This document shows, piece after piece, positions 7,790 to 14,992 of a DNA stretch of 40,019 bases. This DNA is from FEN-1297 sp964498065 (GTDB lineage Bacteria; Bacteroidota; Ignavibacteria; Ignavibacteriales; Ignavibacteriaceae): assembly GCA_964498065.1 (NCBI GenBank), contig CAZCFZ010000033.1, positions 1-40,019 of the forward strand, written 5' to 3'. The position numbers and the translations under genes were made by a program. The notes below the pieces were generated by a model. That model was given only the letters and a program-made list of their open reading frames with translations, ran no database searches and was not told the DNA's origin. Position 1 is the stretch's first letter. Every line of letters starts with the position of its first letter.

Positions 7790-8464
7790 ATGAATAGTCT
7801 TGATGTATTCGACCTTATCGTTAAAGGCGGATTTGTAATAATAATTTTAGCGATTTGTTCTTTAATTTCAATAAAGGTAATAATTGAAAAGTACATTGTT
7901 TTTAAAGGGATAAGAGAAAAAGCCATCTCAAATTTTATAAATAAAATTTTTGACAGTTTGAAAAAGGAAGATATAACTTCTGCCATTAAGGAATGCAAAA
8001 ACAATTCACTCAACTGGCTATATATGAAAATAAAAATTCCTATTTCCAGTCCGATCTTGTACATACTAGAACACCATGATGATGATAATTCCGAGCTTGA
8101 AAACGGAGCTTATACTCAGCTTGATAAAGAATTAGCTAAAATGGAAAAAGGTTTGGGAATACTTTCAACTTTAGGAAGCATCTCACCCTTCATAGGTTTA
8201 TTTGGAACCGTCGTAGGCATAATTAAATCTTTCAACGTGCTTTCTTTGAATAATACGTCAAATTATGCAATGGTTATGAGCGGAATTGCCGATGCATTAA
8301 TTGCAACTGCAGCAGGTTTAGTTGTTGCTATTCCGGCTGTTATGTTCTATAACTATTTTATGAAAAGATTAAAATTGAGCATGCCTCTTTATGATGAAGC
8401 AATTCAAGACACAATTAAACATTTAAGAATTTCAGATTTGAGTAAGGAACATGAGGCGGTATAA
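7790..8464 (+). CDS. exbB: ExbB/TolQ/MotA-type proton channel protein (first TonB set)
   Basis: The inner-membrane channel subunit that couples proton flow to TonB motion. It is 224 residues with three membrane segments at about 10-33, 118-145 and 165-190. The conserved pair of helices is present, with the SPFIGLFGTVVGIIKSF signature before the small-residue-rich IADALIATAAGLVVAIPAV helix. A short cytoplasmic loop lies between segments 1 and 2, as in ExbB of Bacteroidota. It overlaps exbD by 14 bp, which implies translational coupling. An out-of-place GGCACA sequence 100 bp upstream does not make a convincing promoter. Confidence 0.9.
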   Translation: MNSLDVFDLIVKGGFVIIILAICSLISIKVIIEKYIVFKGIREKAISNFINKIFDSLKKEDITSAIKECKNNSLNWLYMKIKIPISSPILYILEHHDDDNSELENGAYTQLDKELAKMEKGLGILSTLGSISPFIGLFGTVVGIIKSFNVLSLNNTSNYAMVMSGIADALIATAAGLVVAIPAVMFYNYFMKRLKLSMPLYDEAIQDTIKHLRISDLSKEHEAV

Positions 8465-8852
8465 ACTAGACGATAAAGAATTTTCCGAAATTAATATTAC
8501 TCCGCTGACGGACGTAATTTTGGTAGTTTTAATAATTTTTATGATTACAAGTCCGCTGCTTATTACCGGGGCATTAAAAGTAAAACTGCCGAAAGCATCT
8601 TCAAGTGAAACAACAATTAACAATGATATCCAAGTATATTTAAATGATAAAGATCAGATCTATTTAGATGATAAATTAGTCGATATAACGGAACTTCCTG
8701 CAGATCTGCAGGCAGATTTTATTCAAAAGAATAATAGAGAAGTAATAATTAAAGCCGACAAAAATGCGGTTTACGGCAATGTAGTTGCGCTCCTTGATGC
8801 AATTAAAACTGCAGGTGCTACCAAACTTTTAATGGCTACCTTAAAAAAATAA
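8451..8852 (+). CDS. exbD: ExbD/TolR-type biopolymer transport protein (first TonB set)
   Basis: A 133-residue single-pass protein that partners ExbB. The N-terminus has the conserved EINITPLTDVILVVLIIFMI pattern, in which the membrane Asp (ITPLTD, about residue 21) is the proton-carrying residue. The periplasmic domain has the usual KADKNAVYGNVVALLDAIK region. Its start overlaps the end of exbB, and the tonB gene follows 97 bp later. The length is normal. Confidence 0.92.
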   Translation: MRRYKLDDKEFSEINITPLTDVILVVLIIFMITSPLLITGALKVKLPKASSSETTINNDIQVYLNDKDQIYLDDKLVDITELPADLQADFIQKNNREVIIKADKNAVYGNVVALLDAIKTAGATKLLMATLKK

Positions 8853-8949
8853 TCTTATCTGTTTTGAATTATAAGTAATTAAAAAAATTATTATTTAAAA
8901 TTAAATGTTGATAAAGAAGTAACAGTAACCCGATCTAAAAAATGATGTA

Positions 8950-9684
8950 ATGAAACTATTGAACATTAAAAATTTTTCTTCAATAACTTCAATATTATTT
9001 CACGTATTGATCTTTTTCATAATTATTCTTTCACTTAATCATAAAACCGAAAAGCAAAACCCAAAATATGTTGATATAGGATTTGCCGGAATAGTCGAAT
9101 CAAATTCACCCGGCTCTCCCGGCAGCGGCATTATTAACCGGCCGAAAATAGTTAAACACGAAAAGGTCATCAAAAAAAAATCAATTAAAAAAAATGCAGA
9201 GATTTCCAAAAAATCTAAAGTTGAAAAAAAACCTAAATTAAATACGGCATCCAATGATTCAGCGGCTGGATCGAACAATTCAAATCAAAATTTATCAGGT
9301 AATAATTCCGATAGTACTTTCGGAACCGGTAACGGCCAAAATGGTTCCGGGCCGGCAAAAAAAGGCACACCGGATCAAGAAGATTTCTATCATGTTGCAG
9401 TAGACCAGATGCCTGTTCCTATCGGAGGAATTGAAAGTATTCAAGCAAAAGCATTTTATCCTCCCCAGGCAAAAGCTAAAAATATTCAGGGTACTGTTTA
9501 TGTTTTGGCTTACATAGATGAAAATGGTTACGTTCGAAAGACTTTATTATTAAAAGGTATCGGATACGGGTGTGATGAATCTGCTGTTAAGGCTGTAAGA
9601 GAAACCAGGTTTAGTCCCGGATTATTGCATGGCGTACCTGTAAAAGTACAATTAACCATTCCGGTAAATTTCGCACCTCACTAA
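8950..9684 (+). CDS. tonB: TonB-family energy transducer (first TonB set)
   Basis: A 244-residue TonB protein. A membrane anchor lies at about residues 12-29, after a short cytoplasmic N-terminus. Residues 60-140 are a flexible spacer with a Lys-rich stretch (about 65-90) and then a Ser/Asn/Gly-rich stretch. The C-terminal TonB domain (about 160-244) contains the FYPPQAKAKNIQGTVYVLAY and ESAVKAVRETRFSPG motifs. It contacts TonB boxes of outer-membrane receptors. The Lys-rich rather than Pro-Lys-rich spacer is unremarkable for this phylum. It forms an operon with exbB and exbD and ends 32 bp from the convergent DedA gene. Confidence 0.92.
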   Translation: MKLLNIKNFSSITSILFHVLIFFIIILSLNHKTEKQNPKYVDIGFAGIVESNSPGSPGSGIINRPKIVKHEKVIKKKSIKKNAEISKKSKVEKKPKLNTASNDSAAGSNNSNQNLSGNNSDSTFGTGNGQNGSGPAKKGTPDQEDFYHVAVDQMPVPIGGIESIQAKAFYPPQAKAKNIQGTVYVLAYIDENGYVRKTLLLKGIGYGCDESAVKAVRETRFSPGLLHGVPVKVQLTIPVNFAPH

Positions 9685-9716
9685 AAAATATTTACTACTA
9701 ATTTTTATGATGATTA

Positions 9717-10373
9717 TTAATCCGCGTAATTTTTCTTAGGGGAATTTTTATGTTTAATATATTCAATAAATCCCGGGATAAGAGAAATTAATATGATTAC
9801 AATTATAGCAATGGAAAAATGATTTTTTACAATTGCTATATTACCGAAGAAGTATCCCCCGTATGTGAATAATGCAACCCAGAGCACACCACCAATAACA
9901 TTATAAGTTATAAATTTAGGATAAGTCATGCTTCCGACCCCTGCAACAAAAGGCGCAAATGTTCTCACAATCGGAACAAACCTGGCTAGTATAATTGTTT
10001 TACCGCCGTACTTTTCAAAAAATTTATGTGTTCTTTCAAGATATTCTTTTTTTAGGAAACGAACTTTTTCTTTCTCAAAAACTTTCGGACCTACGTAATG
10101 ACCGATCCAATAATTAGCAGTATCGCCTAATACTGCTGCCAAAGCTAATAAAATAAAAAGGAAGTGTACATTGAAGGATCCTTTTGCAGCAAAAGTACCG
10201 GCAGCAAATAGAAGGGAGTCTCCGGGCAAAAATGGAGTTATCACAAGCCCTGTTTCGCCGAAAATTACAATGAATAAAATTATATAAGTGATAGTACCGT
10301 ACTGGGCAATTATTTGCTGAAGGTGAACATCAAGATGAAGAAAAAGGTCTATTAGATATTTTATGACTTCCAT
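9717..10373 (-). CDS. DedA-family membrane protein
   Basis: A 218-residue inner-membrane protein of the DedA (SNARE-associated/VTT) family, relatives of which act in lipid flipping such as undecaprenyl-phosphate recycling and in envelope proton homeostasis. Family motifs include the reentrant FGETGLVITPFLPGDSLLFA region and the ARFVPIVRTFAPFVAGVGSM signature with its conserved Arg residues, followed by WVALFTYGGYFFG. It starts 3 bp after the ATP-grasp ligase gene stop, so the two are cotranscribed. A link with cell-wall precursor metabolism is plausible because the partner is D-Ala-D-Ala-ligase-like. Confidence 0.9.
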   Translation of the reverse strand: MEVIKYLIDLFLHLDVHLQQIIAQYGTITYIILFIVIFGETGLVITPFLPGDSLLFAAGTFAAKGSFNVHFLFILLALAAVLGDTANYWIGHYVGPKVFEKEKVRFLKKEYLERTHKFFEKYGGKTIILARFVPIVRTFAPFVAGVGSMTYPKFITYNVIGGVLWVALFTYGGYFFGNIAIVKNHFSIAIIVIILISLIPGFIEYIKHKNSPKKNYAD

Positions 10374-10376
10374 AAA

Positions 10377-11435
10377 TTATTTAACTTTTTTTCTCCTTTT
10401 CCAGGCAAAATCAATAATTTTTCTTAATGCTCTTTCATAGGAATAACCGGCTGCTTTAGCCGATCGCATGAAGCCAACTCCCTCGGTTAGGTCGGGATTA
10501 GGATTTACCTCAAGGACATATACTTCTTTGTTATTCTTTAACCGCATATCTACTCTGGCATAATCTCTGCAACCCATAGCATGAAAAGCGGATATTGCAA
10601 TGTCTCTTACTTTAGCTTCAACTCTTTTTGATAACACTGCCGGACAACTTGGTATGGTTTTATGATAAGCTTCATGCTGCGGATCCCATTTAGCTTGATA
10701 ACTAACAATGTTATGTAGATAATCGGGCATCTCAGTAAAGTCAATTTCACTTATCGGAAGAACACGAGGATTCTTATCTCCTAAAACAGCCACATTTAAT
10801 TCTCTTCCTTCAATAAACTCCTCTACAAGTACGGGTTGTACAAAATATTTTAATACGTATTCTATACGTGCTTTCAATTGTTTTGAATTATGGACGATGG
10901 ATTCATCCTCAATACCCACACTTCCGTCTTCAAATGCTGGTTTTATAATTAACGGATAGTTGAGTCCCCTGTTGTACTTTTTCGCAGCTTTTCTAATTAC
11001 CAGAAACTTAGGTGTTTTTATTCCCAGAGAATTTAAAATTCGTTTTGCCAAAATTTTATTCTGGCAATTAGCTAAAGCCATAGGAGGAGCACCGGTATAT
11101 GGAATTCCTAGAAGTTCCAACAATCCTACAACATTCATTTCCAAGCGGGAATTATCCTTAAAAATTTCTATAAAATTAAAAACCACATCGGGTTTATTTT
11201 TTCTTAAATCATTAAGAAGTAAATCCAGATCATCTTTTATATTTAAAGAATATGCCTTACATCCTGTTTTTGTAAGCCTTTTAGCAAGTAGTTCATACTC
11301 CTCAATGGGTGTAAGATCCTCGACTTCAAAATAAGGGGTGAAATTCAGTTCTTTGGTTTCATTATCAGCCGTTTTAACATAGAAATCGGGATTTGCTTCG
11401 TTAAAAATTACCGCTACTTTTAAATTTTCATTCAT
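10377..11435 (-). CDS. D-alanine-D-alanine ligase-like ATP-grasp enzyme
   Basis: A 352-residue ATP-grasp protein whose C-terminal two thirds match the D-Ala-D-Ala ligase fold. It has a GIPYTGAPPMALANCQNK segment, a central ATP-binding Lys region (LIIKPAFEDGSVGIED), the VEEFIEGRELNVAVLG motif and a metal-binding VYVLEVNPNPDL motif. The N-terminus (about 1-100) is more divergent than in a housekeeping Ddl. Such proteins can be real Ddl enzymes or peptide/amino-acid ligases of unknown substrate. It sits 3 bp before dedA in the same transcript and 101 bp from a divergently read cysteine peptidase. I therefore leave the symbol empty. There is no clear ribosome site before ATG 11435. Confidence 0.85.
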   Translation of the reverse strand: MNENLKVAVIFNEANPDFYVKTADNETKELNFTPYFEVEDLTPIEEYELLAKRLTKTGCKAYSLNIKDDLDLLLNDLRKNKPDVVFNFIEIFKDNSRLEMNVVGLLELLGIPYTGAPPMALANCQNKILAKRILNSLGIKTPKFLVIRKAAKKYNRGLNYPLIIKPAFEDGSVGIEDESIVHNSKQLKARIEYVLKYFVQPVLVEEFIEGRELNVAVLGDKNPRVLPISEIDFTEMPDYLHNIVSYQAKWDPQHEAYHKTIPSCPAVLSKRVEAKVRDIAISAFHAMGCRDYARVDMRLKNNKEVYVLEVNPNPDLTEGVGFMRSAKAAGYSYERALRKIIDFAWKRRKKVK

Positions 11436-11536
11436 ATATCATTTTAAAAATAAATAAAAACTGTCACTCGGCAAAATTTACTTGATGATTTAATCAATTC
11501 TATTAATTAAATTAAACGTTAAAAATTTAAAAGATT

Positions 11537-12373
11537 ATGAGCTTTTATCCCCAGCCATATAAATATCAATGCGGACCTTTTGCTCTTAAATATGCTTTAG
11601 TTATGTTGGGCAGATTTGAGAATGAAAGGGAAATCGGTAAAAGAGCCGGCAGTACTTGGTGGTACGGTACTGATGAAATCGGATTGGCAAAAGCTGCGAA
11701 AAGTTTTGACTGTAAAATGAAATATTTTCGACGCGAGACTCCGAATGAAGCTATTAAGGTTTTAAATTCGCATTTAAAACTAGGCCTGCCCTGCATTCTA
11801 AGTGTTGACAACTGGGAACACTGGTTTACTGTTATTAACGAACAGCAGGATAAATTTATTGTTGTCGACAGCGGCTTTGATAAAGTAATTGTAATATTGT
11901 CTAAGAATCAACTTGTGAAAAGATGGCAATATGTCGATGACGAAACCGGCTACAAAAGTTATGACGGTTATGCACTTACGCCTAATATTAAACCCTCGAC
12001 TAAGGCAAAATTTTCTCTTACCAAGGCAAAATATGTAATGCGGGACAGGAATAAAGAGTTAGCTGAAAAATGGGATACTTATTTTAATGACCTAATAAAT
12101 ATATGCAGACCTCGAACTCCGGTTTCAAAAAGGACTATATCATTCACAGAATTTTTAAGAAGGCATGAGAACTTGATTATAAAACAAGTAGCAAATTGGC
12201 ACGGTACACCAACATACCAGGAATTGAAAAAAATATTAAAGAACATGCAGTTTGTAGCAGAAGTATATGATCTGGTTATTTATGCAGAAGATCAAAAAAA
12301 GGCTTTAATTGATTTAACCTCTATTCTAATGATGTATGCATGCGGAAAATACGGAATGGATCCTATTTATTAG
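11537..12373 (+). CDS. C39-like papain-fold cysteine peptidase
   Basis: A 278-residue protein with no signal peptide. The N-terminal domain (about 1-150) has the papain-like peptidase C39 pattern: Cys12 in QCGP, His95 in WEHW and Asp111 in VVDSG form the expected triad. Residues 150-278 form an extra, mostly helical region that I do not recognise. The C39 domain is best known for cutting double-glycine leaders in exporters, but this one is soluble and stands alone, so it may instead cut or form isopeptide-type bonds. It is divergent from the ATP-grasp gene and 21 bp before an isochorismatase-family gene. Confidence 0.78.
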   Translation: MSFYPQPYKYQCGPFALKYALVMLGRFENEREIGKRAGSTWWYGTDEIGLAKAAKSFDCKMKYFRRETPNEAIKVLNSHLKLGLPCILSVDNWEHWFTVINEQQDKFIVVDSGFDKVIVILSKNQLVKRWQYVDDETGYKSYDGYALTPNIKPSTKAKFSLTKAKYVMRDRNKELAEKWDTYFNDLINICRPRTPVSKRTISFTEFLRRHENLIIKQVANWHGTPTYQELKKILKNMQFVAEVYDLVIYAEDQKKALIDLTSILMMYACGKYGMDPIY

Positions 12374-12394
12374 AAATATTTATCAGGAGATTTT

Positions 12395-12964
12395 ATGGAT
12401 TTGACAATTGAAAGAAACAAGAAAATTTTAGCAAGGGAAAAGACAGCATTACTTTTAATTGATATTCAGGAAAAAATACTTAATGTAATGAAGGATCCGG
12501 ACCAGGTTATCCAAAACTCATTAAAACTTATTAAAGGATTTAAGACTCTTAATATCCCGATTTTTTATACTGAACAATATCCCAAAGGTTTAGGTAATAC
12601 CGCAAAGTCGTTATTAAAAGAACTGGAAGGTTTAAGCGCGATACAGAAAATGAGTTTTAGCTGTTCAGGAGCAGGGAATTTTTTTAACAGGCTTAAGGAT
12701 AATAAAGTTTCCCAGGTTGTAATAGCAGGGATTGAATCTCATGTTTGTGTACAGCAAACAACTTTAGATTTGTTAGCAAACGGATTTCAAGTAGACATTG
12801 CTGCCGACGCAATCTCATCAAGAAAGGAAATAGACTACAAAATTGCTTTGGACAGAATGAGAGCACATGGTGCCGATATTACAACTTCCGAATCGATATT
12901 ATTTGAATTACTTGAGGTATGTGGTACCGATGAATTTAAAGCAATTTCAAAAATCGTTAAATAA
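12395..12964 (+). CDS. Isochorismatase-family cysteine hydrolase
   Basis: A 189-residue soluble hydrolase. The catalytic triad typical of the family is visible: Asp23 in LLLIDIQEK, Lys85 in the AIQKMSF segment and Cys118 in GIESHVCVQQT, followed by the AADAISSR motif. The closest relatives by layout are YcaC-type and nicotinamidase-like hydrolases rather than true isochorismatase, since there is no carrier domain and no siderophore genes nearby. TCAGGAGA at 12381-12388 supports the start. It is probably cotranscribed with the upstream peptidase. The substrate is unknown. Confidence 0.88.
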   Translation: MDLTIERNKKILAREKTALLLIDIQEKILNVMKDPDQVIQNSLKLIKGFKTLNIPIFYTEQYPKGLGNTAKSLLKELEGLSAIQKMSFSCSGAGNFFNRLKDNKVSQVVIAGIESHVCVQQTTLDLLANGFQVDIAADAISSRKEIDYKIALDRMRAHGADITTSESILFELLEVCGTDEFKAISKIVK

Positions 12965-13171
12965 TTTCATTATCATTTTTTAAGCATATGTCACCATTAT
13001 TTTCACCTTCCAAACTCAACACCATTTCTTAAAAAGACTTAGTCGTTTCCAAAAACTTTTTAAATAAGATTTATCTTAATAAAGAGTAAATTCTACGATA
13101 ATTTAATGTAAATATTACCTTATCATACATTAAAAGTATAAATAATCCACTTATTTCCTATAAAAATATTC

Positions 13172-13187
13172 TGGCACATCGGTTGAA
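13172..13187 (+). promoter_or_regulatory. Sigma-54-like -24/-12 element (imperfect)
   Basis: TGGCACATCGGTTGAA matches the TGGCAC-N5-TTGC consensus except that the -12 C is an A, giving GG-N10-GA with the correct spacing. A similar imperfect site (GGCACAT-N3-TTTGA) lies before the second TonB operon. The nearest intact gene downstream is the TPR protein 400 bp away. Loss of the -12 C makes function doubtful. Confidence 0.3.
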
Positions 13188-13363
13188 ACAATGAGGAAAA
13201 ATAAAAAATAAAAGCATAATTATTGATTTAACCGTTAAATGCTTCAAACAAATGGCAGCTTTATGAAAAAATATTTTCACTTTTAGACGTTGCTGGTTTG
13301 ATTTTTAAGGAATGTTCCGATTGAAGATCTAAGCCTATGTTTAAATTCCGGACAACCAACTAG

Positions 13364-13518
13364 TCGAATAATATTTCTTGTAATAAAGTTTCTGCGAAGA
13401 CGGATAAAGAACACGATTTAAATACAGCAAGACAAGTGAAAATTTAGAATTGGGAGAATTAGGTGTTAAAGGTACAGTCATTGATCATTTTTCAGATACG
13501 GCTGGACTAAATAATTAG
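13364..13518 (+). pseudogene. Probable frameshifted remnant of a short or truncated gene
   Basis: One frame (13364-13447) contains KVSAKTDKEHDLNTARQVKI before a stop. A second frame (13408-13518) continues with ENLELGELGVKGTVIDHFSD and a stop at 13516-13518. Joined by a single frameshift near 13440 they read like the tail of one protein. The wording is more protein-like than surrounding noncoding DNA. No family is recognised and no start is visible upstream. A chance pair of frames cannot be ruled out. Confidence 0.35.
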
Positions 13519-13587
13519 CGCATAAACATAGTACATCTTTTAAATATAGTATTAAATGAATAATTCGAAAATTAATGCGGGAGAAAT

Positions 13588-14832
13588 GTGGACTCTTTAG
13601 AGCAAAAAAGGAGAAGGTTCTTAGATGATTTATTAAAAAATTTTTTTAATGAAGAAGATGCAAAAGCCTTTAAGAAAAATTTTTTAAGTTCAAAAAAGAC
13701 CTACGAAATTTCCAACCTCAATGCTTTGAATAAAAAACAAATCAGTTTAAATATTAATGATTTGTTTAAAATAATATCTAAGCTTGATTTATTAATCACT
13801 TTCTCCCAATCAAAATTATCCGTAAATAAATATCTGGAATTTCTTCTCCTAATCGGTAAATTCACAATTACCATTGGAGAGGTTTCAGCATCGGTTTATA
13901 TTCATGAAAAAATTCTTAATGAAACCAAAGATAAACCGAAATTAATAAATTTTTGTGCTACTTCTGCTTTAACCTTGGCAGAAATATACAGCAGACAGGC
14001 ATCCTGGGATCTAAGTTTTAAATACATTAAACAGGCTAAAATCCTGTTTAAAAAAGACAAGGATACAAAAGGGCAGGCAAATTGTGAAAATCTACTAGGC
14101 ACTATATACGGAGATTTTGGAGAACTAAAAAAATCAAAAGAACATTTTGAAAGAAGCCTTGCGCTTTTAGAAAATGATGCCGACAGTGCTCTAAAAGGTA
14201 CATTGGAAATAAACCTTGGAATTCTTAATAATATACTCGGAGAATTTGAATCCGCTCTTTCTTATTATCGAAGAGCTCTCGTTTTGTTTGAAGGCATGCA
14301 TAATCTGAAAAGGATAGTGGAAATACGGCATAATATGGGAATGCTTTATACTAAAAAGAATCAGCTGAATTTGGCAATAAAAGAATTTGACCGTTGTATC
14401 TCTGCTGCTCTTCAAACCAGCTATTTACCTTCTGTCGGACTGGCATATCTTAGCAAAGCATATATATATACCCGGCAAGATGATTTTGTTGTGGCAGAAG
14501 CATTTGCCGACAAGGCTTTGGAAATTTGTTACAAAACAAACGATAAATTATCCGTTGCAGACATTTATAAAATAAAAGGAATTATTTATACTAAATTAAA
14601 AAAAAATCAAATTGCCGAAGACTACTTTCTAACCAGTCTTAGAATAAACAAAGAATTGAAAAATGAATTGAATTACTCCGAAGCAGCAATAGAATATGGT
14701 AAGTTATTAATAGAAATAAAGAAAAAAGAAGAAGCCATATCCTACTTTCAAAGCGCACTTATGTATTTTAAGAAAATTAAAGCTCCTTTTGAAATCGAAG
14801 AGATAGAAAGTTTCCTATCTAAAATAGAATAA
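13588..14832 (+). CDS. TPR-repeat cytoplasmic protein
   Basis: A 414-residue protein with no signal peptide or membrane segment. From about residue 125 it is built of six or more tetratricopeptide repeats of 34-40 residues, for example those beginning NLLGTIYGDFGELKKSKEHF, LGILNNILGEFESALSYY and MGMLYTKKNQLNLAIKEF, which form a protein-binding superhelix. The N-terminal 120 residues are Lys-rich and helical. The start is a GTG at 13588 preceded by GGGAG at 13579-13583; the nearby ATG at 13586 is in another frame. It lies 160 bp before a histidine kinase and may feed into that signalling pathway, as TPR proteins often do, but no catalytic domain is present. Confidence 0.82.
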   Translation: MDSLEQKRRRFLDDLLKNFFNEEDAKAFKKNFLSSKKTYEISNLNALNKKQISLNINDLFKIISKLDLLITFSQSKLSVNKYLEFLLLIGKFTITIGEVSASVYIHEKILNETKDKPKLINFCATSALTLAEIYSRQASWDLSFKYIKQAKILFKKDKDTKGQANCENLLGTIYGDFGELKKSKEHFERSLALLENDADSALKGTLEINLGILNNILGEFESALSYYRRALVLFEGMHNLKRIVEIRHNMGMLYTKKNQLNLAIKEFDRCISAALQTSYLPSVGLAYLSKAYIYTRQDDFVVAEAFADKALEICYKTNDKLSVADIYKIKGIIYTKLKKNQIAEDYFLTSLRINKELKNELNYSEAAIEYGKLLIEIKKKEEAISYFQSALMYFKKIKAPFEIEEIESFLSKIE

Positions 14833-14842
14833 ACCGATCTAT

Positions 14843-14902
14843 TTCCCAAAAAACTATCAGACCATTCCCAAAAACTTAATTGATAACGGAAATCTTTTTC
14901 CG
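14843..14902. repeat. Direct and inverted repeats upstream of the kinase operon
   Basis: TTCCCAAAAAAC (14843-14854) recurs as TTCCCAAAAAC (14865-14875), 22 bp apart, which is about two helical turns. It is followed by the perfect inverted repeat CGGAAA-TCTT-TTTCCG at 14887-14902. These sit 90-150 bp before the kinase start. They could be regulator sites, or the inverted repeat could end the TPR transcript weakly, though no T-run follows it. Confidence 0.35.
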
Positions 14903-14992
14903 AAATCCTATTAAATTACTAAACAATAAAAATTTGTATTTTGTTTTTATTTTTTATTTTAACTATTTATAAAACGTTAAATTTTTATAAAT

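Larger units (their letters stand above)
12965..13587. other. Gene-poor region upstream of the TPR/two-component cluster
   Basis: About 620 bp with no intact gene. It holds a sigma-54-like element at 13172-13187 and, at its right end, two overlapping protein-like frames that look like a broken gene (13364-13518). A frame from ATG 13263 (MKKYFHF then a stop) could be a decayed signal peptide, but this is weak. The rest is AT-rich and without recognised structure. Confidence 0.5.
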
